From contig CAIPWG010000006.1 of assembly GCA_903868655.1 (NCBI GenBank), forward strand, positions 1 to 11,651: DNA of 11,651 nt, given 5' to 3'. The position numbers were made by a program, and so were the translations under genes. Positions 1 through 6,504 of the stretch are shown here, one piece after another (within the stretch, counting starts at the first letter, position 1; the number at the start of each line of letters is the position of its first letter). This DNA comes from an uncultured Sphingomonadales bacterium. GTDB lineage: Bacteria > Pseudomonadota > Alphaproteobacteria > Sphingomonadales > Sphingomonadaceae. The notes below the pieces were generated by a model. That model saw only the letters and a list, made by a program, of their open reading frames with translations. It was not told the origin of the DNA and made no database searches.

Positions 1-1
1 G

Positions 2-1402
2 GTACGGTTGGCCAGCGCAGGCGATGTCGCTGCGGCAGTGGCGGCCGCAAAAGAGGCGCAAGTCGGCTGGGCGGCAATGAACCCCCAACGCCGGGCGCGT
101 GTGCTGTTCAAGTTCAAAGATCTGATCGAACAGAACATGGATAGCCTGGCCGAACTGCTGGCGAGCGAACATGGCAAGACAGTGCCCGATGCCCGGGGCG
201 ATATTCAGCGCGGGCTCGATGTCGTCGAATTCTGCTGCGCCGTGCCGCATCTGCAAAAGGGCGAATATACCCACGGCGCCGGGCCGGGCATCGATGTCTA
301 TTCGCTGCGCGTGCCACTCGGTGTCTGTGCCGGGATTACCCCGTTCAACTTCCCCGCGATGATCCCCTTGTGGATGATGGCTCCGGCGCTGGCCACCGGC
401 AATGCTTTCATCCTCAAGCCTTCTGAACGCGATCCCAGCGTGCCGGTGCGGCTGGCCGAATTGCTGGCCGAAGCCGGGTTGCCCGATGGCGTGATGCAAG
501 TTGTGCACGGTGACAAAGTTTCGGTCGATGCCCTGCTCGATCACCCCGATGTCAAAGCCGTCAGTTTCGTCGGATCTTCCGACATTGCGCAAGCGGTCTA
601 TGCGCGCGGCACCGCCAACGGCAAACGGGTGCAGGCGATGGGCGGGGCCAAGAACCACGGCATCGTGATGCCCGATGCCGATTTCGATTCTGCGGTCAAC
701 GATATCCTGGGTGCCGCTTATGGCTCCGCAGGCGAGCGTTGCATGGCACTGCCGGTTGTCGTGCCCGTAGGTGAAGCCACCGCCGAGGAGTTGCGCCGCC
801 GGTTGATCGCCGGGATCGCCAAGTTGCGCGTCGGCGTATCGAACGACCACGAGGCCGATTTCGGCCCGGTGGTGACCGCCCAGCACAAGGCCAAGATCCT
901 GTCGTATATCGACACGGGTGTCGACGAAGGCGCCGAACTGGTAGTCGATGGCCGCGATTTTACACTGCAAGGCCATGAAAACGGCTTTTTCGTCGGGCCC
1001 ACGCTGTTTGACCGCGTGACCCCCTCGATGAAATCCTATCAGGAAGAAATCTTTGGCCCGGTGCTGCAAATCGTCCGTGCCGAGGCGCTCGACGAAGCCA
1101 TCGCCTTGGCCACACAACACCAATACGGCAACGGTGTCGCGCTGTTCACCCGCGATGGCGGCGCGGCGCGGCGCTTTGTCGATACTGTTGAGGTTGGCAT
1201 GGTCGGCATCAACGTGCCGATCCCGGTGCCGATCGCGTATCACAGCTTCGGCGGGTGGAAGCGCAGCGCGTTTGGCGACCACAATCAATATGGCACCGAA
1301 AGCATCCGCTTCTTCACCAAGACCAAAGTCGTGACCCAGCGCTGGCCTGATACCGGCGGCACTGTCGCTGGCAATGCCTTCGTCATTCCAACGATGGGCT
1401 GA
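2..1402 (+). CDS. mmsA: Methylmalonate-semialdehyde dehydrogenase (CoA-acylating), 5'-truncated by window edge
   Basis: MmsA oxidises methylmalonate semialdehyde (or malonate semialdehyde) with NAD+ and CoA to propionyl-CoA (or acetyl-CoA) and CO2, in cytosolic valine, thymine and inositol catabolism. The reading frame is open to the window edge, and about 30-35 N-terminal residues expected for the roughly 500-aa family are missing, so the TTG at 8 is not a real start. Counting that TTG as residue 1, the visible features are the active-site Asn114 in TPFNFPAMIP, the KPSERDPS cofactor segment near 137-144, FVGS near 187-190, the family-typical GGAKNH (212-217) in place of the ELGGK seen in ordinary ALDHs, the nucleophile Cys245 in SAGERCM, and EEIFGPV near 346-352. 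GGAKNH and the lack of the general-base Glu separate MmsA from hydrolytic aldehyde dehydrogenases. The gene ends 3 nt before a strong hairpin terminator. The family call is nearly certain; the exact physiological substrate is inferred. Confidence 0.96.
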   Translation, partial: VRLASAGDVAAAVAAAKEAQVGWAAMNPQRRARVLFKFKDLIEQNMDSLAELLASEHGKTVPDARGDIQRGLDVVEFCCAVPHLQKGEYTHGAGPGIDVYSLRVPLGVCAGITPFNFPAMIPLWMMAPALATGNAFILKPSERDPSVPVRLAELLAEAGLPDGVMQVVHGDKVSVDALLDHPDVKAVSFVGSSDIAQAVYARGTANGKRVQAMGGAKNHGIVMPDADFDSAVNDILGAAYGSAGERCMALPVVVPVGEATAEELRRRLIAGIAKLRVGVSNDHEADFGPVVTAQHKAKILSYIDTGVDEGAELVVDGRDFTLQGHENGFFVGPTLFDRVTPSMKSYQEEIFGPVLQIVRAEALDEAIALATQHQYGNGVALFTRDGGAARRFVDTVEVGMVGINVPIPVPIAYHSFGGWKRSAFGDHNQYGTESIRFFTKTKVVTQRWPDTGGTVAGNAFVIPTMG

Positions 1403-1405
1403 TGA

Positions 1406-1438
1406 AAAAGGCGCCGTTCAACAAGAACGGCGCCTTTT
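1406..1438. terminator. Bidirectional intrinsic terminator between mmsA and the convergent cytochrome c gene
   Basis: A perfect 14-bp inverted repeat (AAAAGGCGCCGTTC, loop AACAA, GAACGGCGCCTTTT) starts 3 nt after the mmsA stop. The outer A/T tracts give a T-run after the GC-rich stem on both strands, so it can end transcription of mmsA from the left and of the cytochrome c operon from the right. The cytochrome gene stops at 1477, 38 nt away on the minus strand. Confidence 0.93.
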
Positions 1439-1476
1439 CATTATCGAGGCCGCAATCCTGCGGCGCGTCGCACCGC

Positions 1477-1833
1477 TTATTTCAGCGTAGCGAGATACGC
1501 GATCAGGTTGGCACGCTTCGTATCGTCGGTCACCGCGATCACCATGCGCGTGCCCGGTACCAGCTTGCCGGGTGCCTTGAGAAAGGTATTCAGCGTCGCC
1601 GCGTCCCAGGTCAGCTTGGATGCCTTGAGCGCAGCCGAATACGAGAACTGGGTTGCCGCCGCCTTGCGACCAACCACACCATGGAGATTGGGGGCCGCAA
1701 CACCAACCGCCCCGGCTTTGTAGGCATGGCAGGCGGTGCACTGGGTGAACACAGCTTTACCTGCAGCAACATCTTCGGCGTGCGCCGCAACAGGCGCCAG
1801 CGCGGCGAGGGCGACAAGGGCAATCATCTTCAT
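1477..1833 (-). CDS. Periplasmic class I mono-haem cytochrome c
   Basis: A 118-aa exported electron carrier. A signal peptide covers residues 1-19 with likely cleavage after AHA. The haem attachment motif CTACH is at 32-36 (His36 is the proximal ligand). The NLHGVVGR segment is near 49-56, typical of small class I cytochromes c (c2/c550-like), and Met97 in GTRM is the probable distal ligand. A C-terminal helix (KRANLIAYLATL) packs as in this fold. Start: ATG at 1833 is chosen because it opens a clean signal peptide and has GGAG about 10 nt upstream. The same frame extends upstream to 2025, but that stretch overlaps the glutamine synthetase-like gene antiparallel in frame only and gives an arginine/cysteine-rich non-signal sequence. 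It is the last gene of a minus-strand run, 29 nt after the glutamine synthetase-like gene, and ends toward a bidirectional terminator. Its redox partner is not visible; it could take electrons from a periplasmic or membrane dehydrogenase encoded elsewhere. Confidence 0.92.
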   Translation of the reverse strand: MKMIALVALAALAPVAAHAEDVAAGKAVFTQCTACHAYKAGAVGVAAPNLHGVVGRKAAATQFSYSAALKASKLTWDAATLNTFLKAPGKLVPGTRMVIAVTDDTKRANLIAYLATLK

Positions 1834-1862
1834 CGGGCGGGGACTCCAGCGCTTGAGGGGAC

Positions 1863-3233
1863 TTAAAGAAAGTTCAGATACGTATCGTACTCGAAGCGAT
1901 CGATGTGCGAAAGGAATGCGGCGCGATCCTGCCGCTTGCACGCAACAACAATGTCGCGCAGCCGTGTCCCGAAAATCGCAGCAGCGCGATCCGATGCGGC
2001 AAAGCGGTCGATGGCGACACCCCATTCCACCGGCAAGCGCTCCCCCGCTGCGGGATCGCGCGGGTCCTGCGGCGGCGGCGGCATGGCCCCGGCTTCGATG
2101 CCTTGCAGCATCGCCCCCAGCATGGCGCCAAGCGCAAGATAGGCATTCGCATCGGCACCAGAAATGCGGTGTTCGATCCGGGTGGCTTTGGCCCCACCAC
2201 CCACCGTGCTGCCATCGATCACACGGATCGCGGCCGAACGGTCATCATGGCCCCATCCGGCCGAAACCGGGGCATGGGCATCGGGCCGAAACCGACGAAA
2301 CGAATTGGCATTCGGCGCAAAGGCCAGCATTGTTTCGGGCATGGCCGCCACCAGCCCCGCCACAGCATGGAACAGCGCAGGCGCGGGCGCGCCGGTTGCC
2401 GGGTCGGCCAGAACATTCGTGCCGGTCGAATCATTCAGGCTGGCGTGGATATGCGTTCCGCTACCAGACGCTTCGCCATATGGCTTGGCCATGAACGTCG
2501 CACCAAACCCATGCTTGTGCGCCAGCCCCCGCACGATCCTCCGCATCAGCATCGCATCGTCGGCCATAGCGAGCGCATCGGGGCGATGCAGGATATTCAG
2601 TTCGAACTGTCCAGGCCCCGCCTCGCTGATCACGCCATCGGCCGGAATGCCGATCGTGCGGGCACATTGCAGGATTTCGTCAATCAGCCCCTGATGCGCG
2701 GCCAATGTGTGGATCGATAGCGTATCATTGCGACGCAAACTGGCGGCCCCTGCGCCATCGGGCGGCACCGGAACGCCGTGTTCCAGCCGGTACAGATAAA
2801 ATTCGAGCTCGACCGCCACCACCGGGGTCAGGCCACGAGCGGCATAACGCGCCACAATCGTCGCGAGCGCAGCGCGCGGATCGGCCTCGGCCGGATCGCC
2901 CGCACGATTCCGCAAATCCAGAAAAGCCTGCGCGACATGGCCCGCCAGCCACGGCACTTTGGCAAAGCGCCCCGCAATCGGAAAGCCGGTGCCATCGGGA
3001 TCGCCCGTGCCAAAGGCCAGTCCCGCCTCCATCACATCGCAGCCCCAGGCATCCTGCGCATAGACCGAAAGCGGGATCGGCAAGCCCTTGGCATCGACCG
3101 ACAGCGCCTTGTCACGCGCCAGCCATTTGCCTTTGACCGCGCCTGCCACGTCGAACACGAAAGCTTCAACACAATCCACTTCGGGATGCGCGGCCAGAAA
3201 TGCCGTCAACGAGGCCTGTTGTTCATCGGACAT
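1863..3233 (-). CDS. Glutamine synthetase family protein, probable gamma-glutamylpolyamine synthetase (PuuA-like)
   Basis: A 456-aa cytosolic ATP-dependent ligase of the glutamine synthetase fold. Members of this branch join glutamate to amines such as putrescine (PuuA) to start catabolism. The N-terminal beta-grasp domain is at about 15-110 (FVFDVAGAVKGKW near 26-37). The catalytic domain shows metal-binding glutamates E142 and E144 (VELEFY), E204 and E211 (SEAGPGQFE), the ATP/metal histidine in GSGTHIHAS (H261), an Arg-rich glutamate-binding segment NSFRRFRPDAHAP (310-322), and RIEHR (352-356, E354). RFRPD-AP and the C-terminal FEYDTYL resemble PuuA-type proteins rather than ammonia-assimilating GlnA, and the adenylylation-site region of GlnA is not evident. 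No Shine-Dalgarno is obvious before the ATG at 3233, and a minimal ATG-TAA lies just upstream (3246-3241). It lies between an alpha/beta hydrolase (55-nt gap) and cytochrome c (29-nt gap), not with other puu genes, so the amine substrate is unknown. Confidence 0.9.
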   Translation of the reverse strand: MSDEQQASLTAFLAAHPEVDCVEAFVFDVAGAVKGKWLARDKALSVDAKGLPIPLSVYAQDAWGCDVMEAGLAFGTGDPDGTGFPIAGRFAKVPWLAGHVAQAFLDLRNRAGDPAEADPRAALATIVARYAARGLTPVVAVELEFYLYRLEHGVPVPPDGAGAASLRRNDTLSIHTLAAHQGLIDEILQCARTIGIPADGVISEAGPGQFELNILHRPDALAMADDAMLMRRIVRGLAHKHGFGATFMAKPYGEASGSGTHIHASLNDSTGTNVLADPATGAPAPALFHAVAGLVAAMPETMLAFAPNANSFRRFRPDAHAPVSAGWGHDDRSAAIRVIDGSTVGGGAKATRIEHRISGADANAYLALGAMLGAMLQGIEAGAMPPPPQDPRDPAAGERLPVEWGVAIDRFAASDRAAAIFGTRLRDIVVACKRQDRAAFLSHIDRFEYDTYLNFL

Positions 3234-3288
3234 GGTGTGATTACATATGCCAAGCCCGGAACCCTGTCCAGCCGAGCACCGTGCAGGC

Positions 3289-4173
3289 TCAGCGCCGGGG
3301 AAAGGTGGTGTTGAGCCAGGTGACTACCGCAGCCGAGAGCACTGTGCGGTGATCGTTGTAACTGTGATCGGTCGTCATATGAATGACTGCGGGATGCTGG
3401 CCGTTTGGGGTCGCCGCCGCCGCTGCGGCATCACCACTGGCGGCAATCCCATCGTCCGACGTGATCACCAGCACCGGACGCGGAGCCATCTGCGCGGCGC
3501 GTCCGGCCCAGGGCCAATCGTCGACATGCGCGCGCGCCTCGGCCACCAGCGCATCAACGCTGGAATTGGTATAGCTCGCATCGTCCGCAAATTCGGCTTT
3601 GTCGGCAGGGCTGGTGGTGGCGGCGATCGTCCAGCGCACCATGTCGGCAGGCGAAATCAGCACATAACCCGCGACCTGCCGATCGTCCCCCAGCATGACC
3701 GTGGCGAACCCGCCCATGCTGTGGCCCAGCACCACGATCCGCTGAGTATCGATGCCATAAGCCGCAGCCGCTGGCGAACGCAGCCAGCCGAGCGCGGCAT
3801 GCGCATCTTCCACCACATGGCCATAACTGAACGCACCCGGCGCGCCCCAAACGCCGCGATAATGGATCGCCAGCACGTTCCACCCATCGCGCTGCAATAC
3901 GCGCGCAAGATCCAGATTGAGCTCGGTTCCGGGAAACCCGTGGAGCAGCAACACAGTGGGGTGCACCCCGGCGCCGGCTGCAACGAACAGACGCGCGGGC
4001 AGCTTGAGCCCCGCTGACGGATAGCGGATTTGTTCAAGCCGGGCTGGATGCGCCGCATCGCGTGGCGCATCCAGCGATAGCGCAGGCAGGGTGGCAGGCG
4101 TTTCGGCCATGGCAGGCCGGGCCGATAGCAATGCTGTTGCGACAAGACCCAGCAACCATCCGTGACCCCGCAT
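3289..4173 (-). CDS. Exported alpha/beta hydrolase (serine esterase/peptidase-like)
   Basis: A 294-aa predicted periplasmic hydrolase. A signal peptide spans residues 1-23 (hydrophobic WLLGLVATALL, cleavage after AMA). The fold is alpha/beta hydrolase: HGFPG at 78-82 provides the oxyanion hole, GHSMGG at 150-155 holds the nucleophile Ser152, TSDDG near 238-242 supplies the acidic residue, and a histidine in TDHSYNDH (His270, less likely His275) completes the triad. The long stretch between strands 6 and 7 (about 176-230) would form the lid. Start ATG 4173 is preceded by a strong GGGAGG at 7-8 nt. It is the second gene of the minus-strand run, 34 nt after the beta-propeller gene, and both proteins are exported. 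The sequence gives no substrate; an ester or short peptide is possible. The family call is firm and the reaction is inferred only at the class level. Confidence 0.9.
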   Translation of the reverse strand: MRGHGWLLGLVATALLSARPAMAETPATLPALSLDAPRDAAHPARLEQIRYPSAGLKLPARLFVAAGAGVHPTVLLLHGFPGTELNLDLARVLQRDGWNVLAIHYRGVWGAPGAFSYGHVVEDAHAALGWLRSPAAAAYGIDTQRIVVLGHSMGGFATVMLGDDRQVAGYVLISPADMVRWTIAATTSPADKAEFADDASYTNSSVDALVAEARAHVDDWPWAGRAAQMAPRPVLVITSDDGIAASGDAAAAAATPNGQHPAVIHMTTDHSYNDHRTVLSAAVVTWLNTTFPRR

Positions 4174-4207
4174 CAGCCTGCCTCCCTATACCTTTGCGCA
4201 GACCCTA

Positions 4208-5221
4208 TCAGGCTTTCGGTGCGACAACCACAACGACAAAACTGCCGGGCTTGGCCGTCGCGCGCTGGCCGGCTGCACCGGGAACCATCGTCGCGGCGGG
4301 CAAATAGATTTTACCCGTGCGCGGATCGAGCGCGCCCGTACGCGCGCCCACTTGCGTCGGGATCGTGGCAACCACGGCAAATTTGTCCGGATCAGCCAAC
4401 GAAATCGCTGTCAGCGTGCCATCGCGACCGCTTGGCACAAAGGCCAGACCGCGCACCATGTCGGCGATCAGCGCGTCGGGACCTTTGCCCACCGACAAAG
4501 TCTGAACCAGTTTGCCGGTGCCGGCATCAACCACGGTGACAACGCCGTTGGAACAGGTCGACATCACGCGGGTTCCCTTGGCAACAATCGCCAACCCGGT
4601 TGGCCCGTCGCAACCGGTCAGCGGGATCGTGCGCAACAGCTTGCCGGCCACCAGATCGACCTCTGCCAGAGCGTTCGCCTCCTCCAGGTTGATGAATGCG
4701 TGGCCCTTGGCATCGCTGTCACCCGCTTCGAGCCCACCTGCCACAGCAATTGTGCGGACTATCGCGTGGGTCTTGGGATCGATCAGCGCGACGCCGTTGC
4801 TGCCCGGGTTCATCACCACGACGAGGCCCGTGGCAGTATCGAGATAGGCATAGTCGGGCTTTTTGCCGGTGGCGACTTCAGTGATCACCGCGCCCGTCTT
4901 GGCATCGAGAAAACGGGTCATGCCGCTGGTGCCATCGGTTTCAACGAGCGTTGCGCCATTGTCGATCGGCAGGACTTCATGCGCGCGCTGCGCCGCGGCC
5001 AGCTGGTTGTTGACTGTGCCGCTGGCCAGATCGACTGCCATCACCGCATCGCCACGCGCCACATACAACTGGCCGCGCACCGGATCGACCGAGGCATAGT
5101 CCCAGCCGCCATCGGCACCGGAAATGCGCGCCACCACGCCATAATCCGCAGGAGCCGCAAACGCCGCGGTCGACACGCCGGCAGAAGCAAGAGCGACTAA
5201 CAATTTCAGGGCGTTACGCAT
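4208..5221 (-). CDS. Exported YVTN/YncE-like beta-propeller protein
   Basis: A 337-aa periplasmic protein with a signal peptide at 1-22 (cleavage after AFA). The mature part is a series of roughly 40-residue blade repeats of the form 'G-x-x-Y/V-V-A/V-x...V-D-x-x-T/S-G-x-V', for example QLYVARGDAVMAVDLASGTV, TRFLDAKTGAVITEV, GVALIDPKTHAIVRTI, LAEVDLVAGKLLRTI, VTVVDAGTGKLVQTL and a final GALDPRTGKIYLPA. This fits a six- or seven-bladed YVTN/NHL-type propeller. Such proteins usually act as binding scaffolds; no catalytic residues are apparent. The ATG at 5221 is preferred over an in-frame start at 5341 because it starts the signal peptide and has AAGGA about 6 nt upstream. It appears to be the promoter-proximal gene of the four-gene minus-strand operon, divergent from the HD-domain gene. 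The ligand is unknown. Confidence 0.88.
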   Translation of the reverse strand: MRNALKLLVALASAGVSTAAFAAPADYGVVARISGADGGWDYASVDPVRGQLYVARGDAVMAVDLASGTVNNQLAAAQRAHEVLPIDNGATLVETDGTSGMTRFLDAKTGAVITEVATGKKPDYAYLDTATGLVVVMNPGSNGVALIDPKTHAIVRTIAVAGGLEAGDSDAKGHAFINLEEANALAEVDLVAGKLLRTIPLTGCDGPTGLAIVAKGTRVMSTCSNGVVTVVDAGTGKLVQTLSVGKGPDALIADMVRGLAFVPSGRDGTLTAISLADPDKFAVVATIPTQVGARTGALDPRTGKIYLPAATMVPGAAGQRATAKPGSFVVVVVAPKA

Positions 5222-5260
5222 GGAATATCCTTGTGCAGGGACAACGTGAAGGGCTCGCGA

Positions 5261-5289
5261 CAGATAATCCACGGCGAGTCCCAGGTCAA
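5261..5289 (-). promoter_or_regulatory. Candidate sigma-70-type promoter of the beta-propeller operon
   Basis: Read on the minus strand, TTGACC (5289-5284) and TATCTG (5266-5261) are separated by 17 nt and would start transcription roughly 30 nt upstream of the ATG at 5221. The -35 box matches consensus at five of six bases; the -10 box matches mainly its first three bases. The 163-nt gap between two divergent genes is where a promoter is expected. The call rests on pattern only. Confidence 0.35.
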
Positions 5290-5384
5290 AATATCTGACG
5301 GGCATGTCACAAAGCGAAGCGTGTATCGCGCCAGGGGCCACGTCTCGCTATACCCCAGCGCACCGGCCTACCGCGAAAGACCCC

Positions 5385-5930
5385 ATGACAGACCCCCGCT
5401 TTGATAGGATTGCCGCACTGATCGCCCGGTTTGGCACACACAGCTATGGCGAAGAAGTGACCCAGATCGGCCATATCGAACAATGCGCACAGCTTGCCAT
5501 CGAAGCAGGGGAAAACGATGCGATGATTGTCGCAGCCTTGCTTCACGACATAGGCCATTTCATCGATGATGCCGGCAATATGGCCAAGGCCTTGGGCCAG
5601 GATGCGCGGCACCAGGAACTGGGAGCGGCATTTCTGGCGCGCTGGTTCGGCCCGGAAGTGACCGAGCCCGTGCGGTTGCATGTTGCGGCCAAGCGCTATC
5701 TCTGCGCGGTCGAACCCGGCTATACGCAAGGGCTGTCCAGCGCGTCGAAGCTCAGCCTGTCCTTGCAAGGCGGTGCAATGTCAGCCGACGAAATCGCCGT
5801 GTTCAAAACGCGTCCGTGGTTTGCGCAAGCCGTGCGGCTGCGCCGTTATGACGACGAAGGCAAACGCATAGACTGGGCCGTGCCGGATCTTGCCAGCCAC
5901 CACGATCGGATTGTAGCGGTGATGATATGA
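5385..5930 (+). CDS. HD-domain diiron oxygenase of the PhnZ/TmpB-like (phosphonate degradation) family
   Basis: A 181-aa cytosolic protein. In the characterised relatives PhnZ and TmpB, a mixed-valence diiron HD protein uses O2 to split the C-P bond of 1-hydroxyphosphonates. The residues used by that family are all recognisable here: Y21 and E24 (Y-x-x-E substrate-gating pair in SYGEE), and probable metal ligands H30, H54-D55 (ALLHDIGH), H76 (DARHQELG), H99 and D156 or D157. K103 in LHVAAKRYLCAV matches the phosphonate-binding lysine. EVTEPVRLHVAAKRYLCAVE and LSLQGGAMS are diagnostic of the phosphonate-associated HD family and set it apart from ordinary HD phosphohydrolases. Length fits the family (about 180-200 aa). 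The ATG at 5385 (MTDPRFDRI) is preferred over one at 5304, whose extra 27 residues are low-complexity and would overlap the operon promoter; upstream GAAAGA gives a weak ribosome site. No phosphonate transporter, PhnY-like hydroxylase or C-P lyase gene is visible, so the substrate is uncertain. Confidence 0.85.
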   Translation: MTDPRFDRIAALIARFGTHSYGEEVTQIGHIEQCAQLAIEAGENDAMIVAALLHDIGHFIDDAGNMAKALGQDARHQELGAAFLARWFGPEVTEPVRLHVAAKRYLCAVEPGYTQGLSSASKLSLSLQGGAMSADEIAVFKTRPWFAQAVRLRRYDDEGKRIDWAVPDLASHHDRIVAVMI

Positions 5931-5934
5931 GCGC

Positions 5935-6471
5935 TCAGGGCCAGGCGGGCACTTCAAACGCGGCTTTCCGATAGGGAATATGGTCGGACAACAAGTTGAA
6001 AACGTCGCCGTGCCGTTTTTCGATCACGATTCCGTCGCTCAGTGTCTGCTCAGGCGGACTGCATTCGGTGCTTTCAAATTCGCCAGTCACGACATTGGTC
6101 GATTTAAAATAGTGAAAGCATACCCTTGCGGCACCATTACGGTCGCGCACGCCCCATAAGCCCCTGACAGCGCGCGTATTGCCTGGAAACCACATGCGGT
6201 CCTGACCATCGGCTGCGGTATATTCCACATAGACGCCAAAGCCCGGCTGATAGATGATCTTGGTTACGTCAGACAAATTATGCTGAAGCTCCGCATAAAT
6301 TTGTTCCTTGGACAGGGTCTTGAGGCGGTCTCTTGCCGCTTTTTCCTTGGCGGTCGCCAGCATTGCGAAGGATTGAGCCTCTGCCGGTGTCAGCACCCTT
6401 GAACTCGCGGCCTGGGCCATCGCGATGACAGGTGCCAACCCAAGCGCGACCATCACAAAAAATCGCTTCAT
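5935..6471 (-). CDS. Exported protein of unknown function
   Basis: A 178-aa protein I do not recognise. It begins with a clear signal peptide (MKRFFVMVALGLAPVIAMA, cleavage near residue 19) and then an alanine/lysine-rich helical segment at about 28-68. A beta-rich C-terminal half follows, including IIYQPGFGVYVEYT, RMWFPGNTRAVRGLWGVRD and RVCFHYF. Two cysteines in the mature part (C118, C137) could form a disulfide across the VCFHYF...STEC hairpin. ATG 6471 is chosen over 6501 because GGAGG lies 4 nt upstream and the signal peptide starts there. It is downstream of the MFS transporter on the same strand with a 33-nt gap, so the two are probably cotranscribed. It converges with the HD-domain gene with only 4 nt between stops. 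Organisation resembles small periplasmic DUF995-like proteins, but I cannot confirm membership. Confidence 0.8.
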   Translation of the reverse strand: MKRFFVMVALGLAPVIAMAQAASSRVLTPAEAQSFAMLATAKEKAARDRLKTLSKEQIYAELQHNLSDVTKIIYQPGFGVYVEYTAADGQDRMWFPGNTRAVRGLWGVRDRNGAARVCFHYFKSTNVVTGEFESTECSPPEQTLSDGIVIEKRHGDVFNLLSDHIPYRKAAFEVPAWP

Positions 6472-6504
6472 CTGTCCTCCGAACCCGATCGCTTCCGCCA
6501 CGCT

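Noticed and set aside
1905..2720. Plus-strand open frame (271 aa), with others overlapping it at 1736-2494
   Set aside because: They lie opposite the glutamine synthetase-like gene, have no recognisable domain and are basic low-complexity sequence.
5304..5384. Earlier in-frame ATG for the HD-domain gene (27 extra residues)
   Set aside because: Family alignment starts near MTDPRFDRI, the extra residues look non-coding, and this start would lie next to the -35 region of the divergent operon.
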